Below, in pieces: positions 35,856 to 48,400 of a stretch of 64,000 nucleotides of DNA. Every line of letters starts with the position of its first letter. Position 1 is the first letter of the stretch. The DNA is from Hordeum vulgare subsp. vulgare. Its lineage: Eukaryota; Streptophyta; Magnoliopsida; Poales; Poaceae. The notes under the pieces are model-generated. The model was not told the origin of the DNA. It was given only the letters and a program-made list of their open reading frames with translations, and did no database searches. Position numbers and translations under genes: made by a program. The stretch lies in contig NC_058522.1 in the NCBI RefSeq assembly GCF_904849725.1, positions 337,037,029-337,101,028 on the forward strand. The letters run 5' to 3'.

Positions 35856-37393
35856 TGATGCATTGGTTTCCCTCCAAGCTTAAAGGGTAATGTAGCACAA
35901 CAATGGCAAGTATTTCCCTCGGTTAAGAAACCAAGGTATCAATCCAGTAGGAATATCCACAAGACTATTTAAGAAGCACTTGCACACAAATAGCAAATCC
36001 TTGCAACCCAACACATGGAGGGGTTGTCAATCTCTCGTGTGTAAAGTAAGGATAGATTAATAGATGCAAATAAGAGTGCTAGTAAACAGAATGCATCAAG
36101 GTATTATTGGGTTTTTGATACTACAGATCTAAAAACAAAAGAGCAAAAAAAATAGGAAAAAATAGCAGAGTAGAGAATGCCAATAGATAACGTGAAGTAG
36201 ACCTGGGGGCCGTAGGTTTCACTAGTGGATTATCTCAAGAAATAGCAAAAGATGGGTAGGAAAATTATTATTGGGCAATTGATAGAAGAGCAAATAATTA
36301 TGACGATATTCAAGACAATGATCATGTATATAGGCATCACGTCCAAGACAAGTAGACCGACTTCTGCGTGCATCTAGTTCTATTATTCCACACATCGACC
36401 GCTATCCAGCATGCATCTAGTGTATTGAGTTCATGGAGAAACGGAGTAATGCCTTGAGAACAATGACATGATGTAGACAAGATCTATTCATATAGGAATA
36501 AACTCCATCGTTTATCCTTGATAGCAACGATACATGTGTGTCATGTCTCTCTCTGTCACTGAGATTGAGCACCGCAAGATCGAACCCATCACAAAGCACC
36601 TCTTCCCATTGCAAGATAAATGATTAAGTAGGCCACACAAAAAAATATCGGAGAAGAAATACGAGGCTATAATAATCAGGAATGAATATGTTTTTATAGA
36701 TTTGATCATAAACTCATAATTCATGGGATCCCAACAAACACACCGCAAAACAAAGAGTTACATCATATGGATCTCCAAAAGACTATTGTACTGAGAAACA
36801 AAATGACAGAGAAAGCTATCTGGCTACTGCCTACGGACCTGTAGGTCTGATATGAACTACTGACGTATGATAGGAGGAGCCCCAATGAGGTTGGTGAACC
36901 CCTCCGTGATCGTGTTCCTATCTGGAACGGGCTCTAGATTGGATTTCGTGGCTTTGGAACTTGCGGTGGCTGAAACGATTTTGCGTGGACTCCTCTAGGG
37001 TTATCTAAATATTGGGGTATTTATAAAGCTCAAAGGCGGTGGAGGGGGTGCCCGAGGTCCCCATTAGACACCAGGCCGTGCCAGGGGCCTCTCGCGCGCC
37101 TTGATGTCTAGTGGCCTCCCTTGGCCTCGTCTACTGCTCATTCTTGGTTCCCAAGTTTTCTTCTGGTCCAAAACAAATCTCCATAAATTTTCATGGCAAT
37201 TGGACCTCATCTGATATGTATTTTCTGTGAAGGAAAAAACAGCAAAAAAACAACAACTTCCACTAGGCACTATGTTAATAGGTTAGTCCCAAAAAATGAT
37301 ATGAAGTTGCTATAAAATGATCATAAGAAATCCAAGAATGATAATATAACATCATGGAACAATAAAAATTATAGATACGATGGAGATGTATCA
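35856..37393 (-). repeat. E7 5' LTR (about 1.54 kb)
   Basis: The full-length LTR runs from TGATGCATTGG to ...GATGTATCA. It contains the 690 bp deleted from the left copy (about 36410-37100). Small ORFs within it are not genes. Confidence 0.8.
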
Positions 37394-37618
37394 GGGAACA
37401 ACAGTCACACATCCAACCCTTCGACACCTACAAAGGACATGAGCTTGATAACATGTTTTAATTGCATGAAGCAAGGACATTTTTCACGATATTGCACTCA
37501 GCCAAGGAATGAGGATAGGAACTCTCGAGAGAAGAAGCCAAATCCTTTCAACAGGAGCTATGTTACCCACATGATGGTGGGAATAGCTAATAATGACCCG
37601 TCTTTGTTAAGATTTTAA
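37394..37618 (+). pseudogene. E3 gag, C-terminal part with zinc knuckle
   Basis: The gag frame re-emerges after E7 with a Ser/Pro/Thr-rich linker and an intact CX2CX4HX4C zinc knuckle (CFNCMKQGHFSRYC) near 37460. It runs to a TAA at 37616-37618. The knuckle binds element RNA for packaging. No protease or RT follows. The upstream part is at 26230-27063, and a short linker piece (30271-30351) lies between the two insertions. Confidence 0.8.
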
Positions 37619-37792
37619 TCAAGTTCCAATATCATAACCGTTCTATCAATATTAGTGCATCAAATTTCTGCATGTCAAGGGAGTTTTGGATATATACAGT
37701 GAGTAAGACTAGAAACCTTGGAATATGGATTATATAAAATTCCCATATTTAATCTTTGCTAGCCAACTCGAATCTCAAGGACGATATTCATT

Positions 37793-37806
37793 TTAAGGGG
37801 GGTAGA
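37793..37806 (+). other. E3 polypurine tract
   Basis: TTTTAAGGGGGGTAGA sits immediately upstream of the 3' LTR and is the expected priming site for plus-strand DNA synthesis. Confidence 0.75.
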
Positions 37807-37808
37807 TT

Positions 37809-38031
37809 TGTAACATCCCAAATTTTCAGATTTGGAATGTTAATATGGTCATTATTTTCTTCATGATTTCAATGCACATTTGAATTTTTTGAGTATTCAA
37901 AGTGTTTTCCAGCTCAAGGCAAAATATTTGGATTAGAGATAACATGACTTCTTCCCTCTTAATTATTGTTGGAATTGCTCAGAATATTATCTAGAGTTCA
38001 CAATATTTATTTTGAGATTTTACAAACTCAA
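37809..38031 (+). repeat. E3 3' LTR, first 223 bp, cut by E4
   Basis: Begins TGTAACATCCCAAATTTTCAG and aligns with 25188-25415. It stops at ...ACAAACTCAA, where E4 starts. The remaining 420 bp should lie outside the window on the far side of E4. Confidence 0.85.
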
Positions 38032-41000
38032 TGTCGGGACCCCGATCCTAAGCCATACAGATCTAGCCTATAACACACCACATAGCTTTGCAGCGTCACG
38101 CACGGTACACAAAGGCCGCCACCTTACCTTGGCCAAACTGTTTGTGTATTTTGGCTCACGTACATGATTATGCCACTAACATCCATATGTCAAGAACCCG
38201 GGTCGACATGACTAGTTATAGACCCAGGTGGCACATTCGTACAGGGACATGCATACATAACCCATCAATGCATGTGTCGGTTATCATTGTGTGTAGATGA
38301 GTCATAGCAAGATACACGGACTCCATTACACTTCGTGACATTTCCTGTTAAGGACAGACACAACAGCAAAGAAGGATGCACGTCAGTCAATCAATGTGTC
38401 CGGAGCAGTAGCAAGCTACCAAGGCTCAATGGAAACACAAAAAGGCATTGCCCCATAAAGAAGGCTACTAAAGGCATACAACTGGGTGTCGAACCCCACA
38501 CATACAATGCATTTCAAAACATTGACACAATATGCACAGTATGTGTAGATACAACATGACATCACAACATAACTCTACGACTCAAGTATTTATTAGAGAC
38601 TCATAGGAGTCAACATAGTGTGATATTACAAACAGGGGTGTAAAGACCCAACACTCAAGTCATACAGGCAACAAGCGGAAGCATAACATGTCTAGGCACA
38701 GAGATCTAGAAAGTCAAAAGGTTGAGAAAGCATGTCTATCTACAAGACCCTCCAGAGGAACCAGACCTCTGTGTGGGATTCCCAAACTACTCGGTCAACA
38801 TCGATGTTATCGTTGAAATTACTAGCGAGACTGGAGTCTCCTCTTCAAAAACATAAATTAAGCAACAGTGAGTACATAGGTACTCAGTAAGACTTACGTC
38901 AGAACTAACTACATATGCATTAGTATCAACAAGGGGTTGTGGGGTTTAATGCAGCAAGCCAGGTTTGACTGAGTGCTTGTCCTGTACTACGACTACCAGC
39001 AGTTTAACAATGTGAGAAAGCACACACAAGTTCACTATCTAGTCACCACAACAATACACCACTATGGCGGATCCACTCCCGTCTCCCTACGAGAAAGCCA
39101 TTCATAGCACTGACGCTTATCTTGAGCATTTTATAGTATCTACTTCAGTTGTCTAAGACCATGTAAGTTTCCAAGTAGTCCATTTCCGCGGACGCGACTA
39201 TTCGAATAGATTAGATTACCCTATAGGGGTGTACTTCTTCACACATGTTGTCACCACTTATCACCATATGCATGTCATCCACCTTAGAAACATTCCAGAG
39301 GAAGCACTGGGCGTGGGCGTCGGGCACGACCTGACTAACCACTCAAGACTCTAATCCAGGTTTATCGCCTATTTGAGACTGAACCCGAGTAGAAGTTTCC
39401 TCTACGGCCCCAAACAATGTGTAGAGGGTTCTCAAGACCACCTCGATAGGTGGTTCTACGCTTAGTAGACCAGGCCACGATGCCTAGTCTGTCCCAAGCC
39501 CACCTGTACGGGATGCCACTCGGTAGACTACTATCATGACCTATAAACACCAGAAATTAGTTGCAACTCCTGGACAGAGGTCTAGGCGATTAGTAAGTCG
39601 AGAGAGTCAATTAAGGATCCCAATGTGCGGTAGTAGCTAGTCTTGGATAACATACACATGACTCATTTCTTAAGGACGGTCTCAATGAGACAACCCACCA
39701 TGTACTCCTACATGGCCTCTCGTCGCTACCTTTCCCAAATCGGGTTCACACACTTAGCTTTCATCATTAGAACATGATCACATTCATTCCATACCATCAC
39801 CCAAATGGATCAGACCTGACACGACTCTAAGCATAGCAAGCATGGTAGGGAAAATGCATAACATGGCTCAAGAATCTACCACGTACCTAAGGTGCTTGGT
39901 TCAGCCATTTACTGTGACAATTACAGGTCATGCAAATGAATGGGTTCAACTACTGTAACATGTAACCGTTCAAGCATATTGTCCTAATGCAGTAAATGAG
40001 AGCAAGAGCGAGAGCGTGGGATTGTATTGGAATGCTCAAGGGGGTTTCTTGCCTGATAAAATGTCAGCACTTTACTACTCCTCAGATGGATACTCAACTG
40101 TACCCTGTGGAACAGTACCTAACACGAAGAAACAACCTTAAAAGGGAAACAAATCAATACACATCGAATTCAACAATATGATGCATCAATATTACATGTC
40201 AATATGGTGTGATTTGGCCTAATGCACCTAGCAACAGATTTAAATGAAGTAGGTTTGAACCTAAGGTTCAAGTTCAACTCCATATGTGAGGTTACATAAT
40301 GCATGTTGAACAAAATGTCCACATTATCCTATTAAGGTTGCTCTATATTGCATGAATATAGTGCACATGGATTCTTTGGATTTTTTGATAGTTTTTCATA
40401 TATAATTTATTGCATTTGGAGTTACTGTTGAATTTCTATGAATTTTACAAGTTTTAGAAATTTCTGGAATTATTTTAAAATCAGAAAGTAGTTATTGCAT
40501 CATCTGGATGTCATAGTGACATCAGCAGGTCAAAGACTCCAGCCTAGGTCAAAACTGTGGCTGGGCCCCACACGTCACTGGCTCAGGGTTAACATGGTTT
40601 ATTTTAAATTTAACTCTTTGTTAATTTGCTTATGTGGGGCCCTTTGTCAGTGACCCACGGGTTAACTAACACGGGGTTAGCGCTAATTAAAACTTCTGGC
40701 CGGCGGGAACCATCAGCCAATGGCTCACGCGATGGTGGTCGACGCCAGCGACCTCTGTTCGCGGCGGTGTCCGCGGTACTGGTCACGTGAGTGGCGTCTG
40801 AGGCCATAGAAGCATAGCCCCTGTTCGGCCGCATCTAGAGGGTGGCTTGGGGCCATGGGGTGGCTAGAGTTGGCGGCAGCAACTCCGACGGCAGAGTACA
40901 AAGCTCGGCCAGGAGGAGCTCGACACTAAGGGACGCGGGAGGAGCGGCTGGTGGTCGGGGAGGCTTCTACGGAACCCTACGAGCACGCGGAGTGCTCAAA

Positions 41001-42065
41001 CGAGTAGGGAAGGCGCTGTGACCACAACGGGCATGTCGCCGGTGTCAAGAGATCTCGGCTCTGGTGGCTAGCGGCCTAGAGGAGAGGAAAGACAATGGGG
41101 CAAGGGGCAAAGCAATCGAGGGCTCACAACGAAGCTGTTGGTGCTGATGGAGTGGTCGGGGGCATGTTGTGGCTGGCTAATCGATGATGGCAAGACATGA
41201 TGGTCGGCGATGATGGAGCGGAAGATGCTGTCGCCTCGATGCCTCAGGATCGATTCCTCCTGCCGGAGGACGGGGTGCTCGACGGGGCAGTTGTAGGACA
41301 TGGAGGACGGCCTCGGAGCCGGCTGTGACTGCGAGGGCGCACGGCGACGCTCTCTGGCGAGAGAGAGCAAACCACAGGGAAAGGAGAGAGCCACGGGAAA
41401 GAGAGGATGAGAACATGGGGAGAGGAGAAAAGATGCACAGAGAAGACATCACGCTGGCGCTCCTAGCTGTCTCCGGCCTCGGCGGCAAGTAGGAGGTGGC
41501 CGCGGGAGAACGCGCGCGTGCCACGCATGTGCCTACTGGCGAGGGGTGGAAGAAGACCCCCTCGCCCCTCGTGGGCTGGGCCTTCTACAGGGACAGCCGA
41601 GGTAAGCCATCTGCCCCTTTTCTTTTATATATGATTTTTATTTATTTTGTTGTAGTATGTTTCTGATTTAGTAAAATACTAAATCAATTTGGTGCTTCTG
41701 AAAATAAATATGTGGTTATGTATAGAAGGTCCAAAGCCACGTAAAAAGTTCCAGAATTTTTGGAGCTTTAGAAATATTTATAGCATTTTATAAGTCCAAT
41801 TCAAATATTTTTTGAGTTAATTCAATGAGCAAAAATGGCATGTAAAAACATAAGTCACCTCGGTTTGATGTTGCCACATTTTTTCAGACATGATGAAAAT
41901 TTTACAAGGCCACTTTGGATTCATTGAAAATTATTTAAGGTGAACCTATTTGGATTCAAATAGTGCTATGGTTTTTATCATCCCCATTTCAGGTTTAAAG
42001 AAAATTTAAACATGATGCAATCACAACCATGAACCTTAGTGCATGCTAAAAGTAGGGATGTAACA
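38032..42065 (-). repeat. E4 3' LTR (4034 bp)
   Basis: Begins TGTCGGGACCCCGATCCTAAG on the plus strand and ends GTAGGGATGTAACA. Its reverse complement aligns with the solo LTR 15579-19586. Just inside, AACTCACTCCCACTTAAA is the complement of a polypurine tract (AAGTGGGAGTGAG). GC-rich ORFs at 40610-41524 are LTR sequence. Confidence 0.85.
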
Positions 42066-42091
42066 ACTCACTCCCACTTAAAATAATCTCA

Positions 42092-42286
42092 TCCCGAGAT
42101 TCAGGAGTCGTCGGAAAAAGGGCGGGGGTACTCAAGTCGAAGCCGATCTTCTCGAAAGCATGTAGCTTCATTCTCGAAATGATGGAACCACTGAACCTTA
42201 AAAAAACATGTTGTTCCTACATGGGATGACACACTCAGCTTGATGGAGAATATGAACAAGATATTCTCGATAGGTGAGGTCATCTT
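42092..42286 (-). pseudogene. E4 chromodomain (C-terminus of integrase)
   Basis: On the minus strand the frame reads DLTYREYLVHILHQAECV, then FFKVQWFHHFENEATCFRED and ends EYPRPFSDDS-stop. This is the plant chromovirus chromodomain at the end of integrase; its role in the family is to guide insertion into heterochromatin. The usual Trp of the ATWE motif is Cys here. The frame is open as far as it is visible. The upstream part is displaced by E5 at 42287. Confidence 0.85.
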
Positions 42287-43535
42287 TGTGGGGACCCCGA
42301 CTTACGAGTGGAGATAGCGGAATGAACATGCTCAGTGATCCCAGAGGTTAATGCTCACCGAACACACAAATACTGAATATTAAGAATCTTACATCCAACA
42401 TACCGTTTGATACAACAAATGACCATCATGGTCAAGTCTCACATAGGTGGAGCCTATAAGACCAATCACACCGATACAACTACTAGCGGAATCTTGATAA
42501 TAAACGGGAGCCCATGCCATTAGCCTTCACCAACAGGCATTCTGACTGGGAAGCGTCCTAGTTCGTGTGTCCGTCTCCGATGACGAATTATTCTCCAAAC
42601 ACCGGTTCATCCATGTATGGTCAATAACATAACTAGTGGCAAGCCAGTGAGTACTTTGAATGTACTCGCAAATAGCCCATGATATGGATAATGCAATTGG
42701 TATGATAATAAGTGATATGCAACATTTGTAGAAAGCAAGCTTGATTGTAAATAAACATGATCATAGACGGGTATGGATATGAATAATAAGCTAGATAGTA
42801 TTCAGAAGAACAGTTTATAGATATCAACAAATCTGATGTGGGTTGAACACTCCGGGTTCAACCGATATGCCAAGTCACCAAACTTGGTCATATCAACTCT
42901 TTCAGATAACACCTTTGAACACACACACACACACACACTTGATTTATGCGGAAACGACTGGACATAGTTTAAGAAGGATTACTCAACTGTCCTTGACCGT
43001 GGACATGACTATTAGAATAGTTTTACACTCTGCAGAGGTTGTACGTTGTACCCACGAGATCCGGGAAACTTCCGTGTCATCCACGACTCGCGGTATATAA
43101 CATACCCGAGGTAAGTACCCGATCATTGCCTTTCCCCTAACGACACTAGACAAAGAGTTCCACTCGATTGGTACCCAGCTCACATGATGTACGTCCTATG
43201 AGCACCAACTCTGGACCATATCATCCATGCAGGGACCAACGATGTGTCCGGAACATGTAAAACCGGCATAGTCCAGCTACCTGGTACTACCCCGTCACGA
43301 GAGTGACCACATATCACTCTCGCCACTAGTAATGTGGCCTCTTTGCTAGTACCGACCAAAGTAATCAACAAAGCCCCGTCCCATAAAGGGGTATCGTGGT
43401 CGTACATGTAAGGTTGTGACAGTCGACACAACATAAATCTATTCCTGCTTCCAAAACCACTCACACCAAAATATTTTCCGGTGCACCACTTCTTCACAAG
43501 TAGTCGCCTAACTCAACATCATCACCCTAGGGCAT
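42287..43535 (-). repeat. E5 3' LTR, first segment
   Basis: Starts TGTGGGGACCCCGACTTACG and aligns with 60842-62053. It includes an (AC)n run of about 20 bp at 42918-42940 that is only about 10 bp in the right LTR. It is interrupted by E6 at 43536. Confidence 0.88.
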
Positions 43536-45390
43536 TGTTGGGGAACATCGCATGGGAAACAAAAATTTTCCTACGCGCACGAAGACCTATCATGGTGATG
43601 TCCATCTACGAGAGGGGATATTCGATCTACGTACCCTTGTAGATCGCACAACAGAAGCGTTAGTGAACGCGGTTGATGTAGTGGAACGTCCTCACGTCCC
43701 TCGATTCGCGGGTGTAGTGGAACGTCCTCACGTCCCTCGATCCGCCCCGCGAACCGTCCTGCGATCAGTCCCACGATCTAGTGCCGAACGGACAACACCT
43801 CCGCGTTCAGCACACGTACAGCTCGACGATGATCTCGGCCTTCTTGATCCAGCAAGAGAGACGGAGAGGTAGATGAGTTCTCCGACAGCGTGACGGCGCT
43901 CCAGAGGTTGGTGGTGACCTAATCTCAGCAGGGCTCCGCCCGAGCTCCGCAGAAACAAGATCTAGAGGTAAAACCGTGGAGATATGTGGTCGGGCTGCCG
44001 TGGCAAAGTTGTCTCAAATCAGCCCTAAAACCTCCGTATATATAGGGGGAAGAGGGGGAGCCTTGCCTTGGGGTCGAAGGACCCCCAAGGGAGTCGGCCG
44101 AGCCAAGGGGGGGAGTCCTCCCCTTCCAAACCGAATCCAACTAGGTTTGAAAGGAGGAGTCCTTCCCCTTTTTTCCCACCTCCTCTTTTTTTTCTTTTCT
44201 CTTTGGTTTTCTTCCTATGGCGCATAGGGCCTTCTTGGGCTGTCCCACCAGCCCACTAAGGGTTGGTGCGCCACCCCCAAGGCCTATGGGCTTCCCCGGG
44301 GTGGGTTGCCCCACCCAGTGAACACCCGGAACCCATTCGTCATTCCCGGTACATTCCCGGTAACTCTGAAAACCTTCCGGTAATCAAATGAGGTCATCCT
44401 ATATATCAATCTTCGTTTCCGGACCATTCCGGAAACCCTCGTGACGTCTGTGATCTCATCCGGGACTCCGAACAACATTCGGTAACCAACCATATAACTC
44501 AAATATGCATAAAACAACGTCGAACCTTAAGTGTGCAGACCCTGCGGGTTCGAGAACAATGTAGACATGACCCGAGTGACTCCTCTGTCAATATCCAATA
44601 GCGGGACCTGGATGCCCATATTGGATCCCACATATTCTACGAAGATCTTATCGTTTGAACCGCAGTGCCAAGGATTCATATAATCCCGTATGTCATTCCA
44701 TTTGTCCTTCGGTATGTTACTTGCCCGAGATTCCATCGTCAGTATCCGCATACCTATTTCAATCTCGTTTACTGGCAAGTCTCTTTACTCGTTCCGTAAT
44801 ACAAGATCCCGCAACTTACACTAAGTCACATTGCTTGCAAGGCTTGTGTGTGATGTTGTATTACCGAGTGGGCCCGATATACCTCTCCTTCACACGGAGT
44901 GACAAATCCCAGTCTCGATCCATACTAACTCAACGAACACCTTCGGAGATACCTGTAGAGCATCTTTATAGTCACCCAGTTACATTGCAACGTTTGATAC
45001 ACACAAAACATTCCTCCGGTGTCAGTGAGTTATATGATCTCATGGTCATAGGAACAAATACTTGACACGCAGAAAATAGTAGCAACAAAATGACACGATC
45101 AACATGCTACGTCTATTAGTTTGGGTCTAGTCCATCACGTCATTCTCCTACTGACGTGATCCAGTTATCAAGCAACAACGCCATGTTCATAATCAGAAGA
45201 CCCTGACTATCTTTGATCAACTGGCTAGCCAACTAGAGGCTTGCTAGGGACAGTGTTTTGTCTATGTATCCACACATGTATATAAGTCTTCATTCAATAC
45301 AATTATAGCATGGATAATAAACGATTATCTTGATACAAGAATTATAATAATAACTATATGTATTATTGCCTCTAGGGCATAATTCCAACA
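43536..45390 (-). repeat. E6 3' LTR (1855 bp)
   Basis: Starts TGTTGGGGAACATCG and ends CATAATTCCAACA. It is about 30 bp longer than the right LTR because GTAGTGGAACGTCCTCACG and the following bases, 36 bp in all, are tandemly duplicated near 43676-43745. By eye I count about 20 substitutions in the first 500 aligned bases, mostly transitions. A TATATATA box is at 44037-44044 (minus-strand promoter). Confidence 0.95.
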
Positions 45391-45402
45391 GTCTCCCACT
45401 TG
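45391..45402 (-). other. E6 polypurine tract
   Basis: The plus strand GTCTCCCACTTG reads CAAGTGGGAGAC on the element strand, directly before the 3' LTR. Confidence 0.8.
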
Positions 45403-45442
45403 CACTAGAGTCAATAATCTAGCCCTCACATCACCATGGGAA

Positions 45443-48400
45443 TTACATTGTAATAAATCTAACACCCATACAGTTCTGGTGTTGATCATGCTTTGCCCGT
45501 GGAAGAGGTTTATTCAGCGGGTCTGCTACATTCAGATCCGTGTGCACTTTGCACATATTTACGTCCTCCCCTTCGACGTAGTCGCGGATGAGGTTGAAGC
45601 GTCGTTTGATGTGTCTGGACTTCTTGTGAAACCGTGGTTCCTTTGCTAGGGCAATGGCACCCGTGTTGTCACAGAACAAGGTTATTGGATTCAGTGCGCT
45701 TGGCACTACTCCAAGATCCGTCATGAACTGCTTCATCCAGACACCCTCCTTAGCCGCCTCCGAGGCAGCCATGTACTCCGCTTCACATGTAGAATCTGCT
45801 ACGACGCTTTGCTTGGAACTGCACCAGCTTACCACACCCCCATTAAGAATAAATACGTATCCGGTCTGCGACTTAGAGTCGTCCGGATCTGTGTCAAAGC
45901 TTGCATCAACGTAACCCTTTACGGCGAGCTCTTCGTCACCTCCATACACGAGAAACATCTCCTTAGTCCTTTACAGGTACTTCAGGATATTCTTGACCGC
46001 CGTCCAGTGATCCACTCCTGGATTACTCTAGAAACTGCCTGCCATACTTATGGCCAAGCTAACGTCCGGTCTAGTGCATAGCATTGCATATATGATAGAA
46101 CCTATGGCTGAAGCATAGGGGACGGTGCCCATATGCTCTCTATCCTCATCAGTTGCTGGGCACTGAGTCTTACTCAATCTCGTACCTTGTAAAACTGGCA
46201 ACAACCCTTTCTTGGACTGTTCCATTTTGAACCTTTTCAAAAGTTTATCAAGGTATGTGCTTTGTGAAAGTCCTATCAGGCGTTTTGATCTATCCCTGTA
46301 GATCTTAATGCCTAGAATGTAAGCAGCTTCTCCTAGGTCCTTCATAGAGAAACTTTTATTCAAGTAATCCTTTATGCTCTCCAAAAACTCTATGTTGTTT
46401 CCAATCAGCAATATGTCATCCACATATAATATTAGAAACGCCACAGAGCTCCCACTCACTTTCTTGTAGATACAAGATTCTCCAACCACTTGTATAAACC
46501 CAAATGCTTTGATCACCTCATCAAAGCGTTTGTTCCAACTCCGAGATGCTTGCACCAGCCCATAAATGGATTGCTGGAGCTTGCACACCTTGTTAGCATT
46601 CTTAGGACCGACAAAACCTTCGGGTTGTATCATATACAACTCTTCCTTAAGGAAACCGTTAAGGAACACCGTTTTGACATCCATCTGCCAGATTTCATAA
46701 TCGAAAAATGCAGCTATTGCTAACATGATTCTGACGGACTTAAGCATCACCACGAGTGAGAATGTCTCATCGTAGTCAACTCCTTGAACTTGTGAAAAAC
46801 CCTTTGCCACAAGTCGAGCTTTATAAACGGTCACATTGCCGTCAGCGTCCGTCTTCTTCTTAAAGATTCGTTTGTTCTGAATAGCCTTGCGGCCCTCAGG
46901 TAGTACTTCCAAAGTCCATACTTTGTTCTCATACATGGATCCTATCTCGGACTTCATGGCCTCTAGCCATTTGTTGGAATCTGGGCCCACCATTGCTTCT
47001 TCATAATTTGCAGGTTCATTGTTGTCTAACAACATGATTGACATGACGGGATTACCGTACCACTCTGGAGCAGCACGTGGTCTTGTTGACCTGCGTGGTT
47101 CGACAGGAACTTGAACCGGAGTTTCATGATCATCATCATTAACTTCCTCCTCAACCAACGTCGCAATGACAGAGGTTTCCCCTTGCCCTGCGCCACCATC
47201 TAGAGGGATGAGAGGTTCGACAACCTCATCAAGTTCTATCTTCCTCCCACTCAATTCTCTCGAGAGAAACTCCTTCTCGAGAAAAGCTCCGTTTTTAGCA
47301 ACAAACACTTTGCCCTCGGATTTGAGATAGAAGGTGTACCCAACTGTCTCTTTTGGGTAACCTATGAAGATGCACTTTTCCGCTTTGGGTTCTAGCTTTT
47401 CGGGCTGAAGCTTTTCGACATAAGCATCACATCCCCAAACTTTAAGAAACGACAACTTTGGCCTTTTGCCATAGCACAGTTCGTAGTGTGTCATCTCAAC
47501 GGATTTTGATGGTGCCCTATTTAAAGTGAATGCAGCTGTGTCTAATGCATAACCCCAAAACGATAACGGCAAATCGGTAAGAGACATCATAGGTCGCACC
47601 ATCTCTAATAAAGTACGATTACGACGTTCGGACACACCATTACGCTGTGGTGTTCCAGGCGGTGTCAACTGCGAAACAATTCAACATTGTCTTAAGTGAG
47701 CACCAAACTCGAAACTCAGATATTCACCCCCACGATCAGACCGTAGGAACTTGATCTTCTTGTTACAATGATTTTCAACTTCACTCTGAAATTGCTTGAA
47801 CTTTTCAAATGTTTCAGACTTGTGCTTCATTAAGTAGATATAACCATATCTACTCAAATCGTCAGTGAAGGTGAGAAAATAACGATATTCGCCGCGTGCC
47901 TCTATGCTCATCGGACCGCACACATCGGTATGTAGGATTTCCAACAAGTCACTTGCACGCTCCATTGTTCCGGAGAACGGAGTTTTAGTCATCTTGCCCA
48001 TGAGGCATGGTTCGCACGTGTCAATTGAATCAAAGTCAAGTGACTCCAAAAGTCCATCAGCATGGATTTTCTTCATGCGCTTTACACCAATATGACCTAA
48101 GCGACAGTGCCACAAAAATATGGCGCTACCATTGTTAACTCTAACTCTTTTGGTCTCAATGTTATGTATGTGTGTATCACTATCAAGATTCAATATGAAC
48201 AACCCTCTCACATTGGGTGCATGACCATAAAAGATGTTACTCATAGAAATAGAACAACCATTATTCTCTGACTTAAAAGAGTAACCGTCTCGCAATAAAC
48301 AAGATCCAGATATAATGTTCATGCTCAACGCAGGCACTAAATAACAATGATTCAAGTTCATAACTAATCCTGATGGTAATTGAAGTGAAACTGTGCCGAT

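Larger units (their letters stand above)
30352..37393 (-). mobile_element. E7: Athila-like non-autonomous gypsy element with gag and protease only
   Basis: LTRs at 30352-31192 and 35856-37393 share their ends: TGATGCRTTGGTTTCCCTCC on the left and GATGTATCA or GACGTATCA on the right. Internal DNA has, on the minus strand, gag then protease, and then about 2.5 kb without any RT, RNase H or integrase motif. The element interrupts E3 gag. The flanking 5-mers (CTCGC and GGGAA) do not match, so the target duplication has been lost or one boundary is eroded. Confidence 0.8.
25188..38031 (+). mobile_element. E3: gypsy-type element with gag but no pol, carrying two nested insertions
   Basis: E3 consists of a 640-bp 5' LTR, a primer-binding site, a Ty3/gypsy gag split into three exposed pieces, a polypurine tract and the first 223 bp of the 3' LTR. 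The pieces are separated by the insertions 27064-30265 and 30352-37393. Pol should begin after the zinc knuckle, but only about 190 bp lie between the gag stop (37618) and the 3' LTR (37809). The element is therefore non-autonomous or pol-deleted. It inserted into E2 (AATCT at 25183-25187) and is itself interrupted by E4 at 38032. Confidence 0.8.
38032..42286 (-). mobile_element. E4: gypsy chromovirus, 3' LTR and pol end only
   Basis: A 4-kb LTR (38032-42065) is followed by a polypurine-like tract and the C-terminal chromodomain of a minus-strand pol. At 42287 the element is interrupted by E5, so the rest of E4 lies beyond the window. It inserted into the 3' LTR of E3. The LTR family is also represented by the solo LTR at 15579-19586 in opposite orientation. 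Confidence 0.85.
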
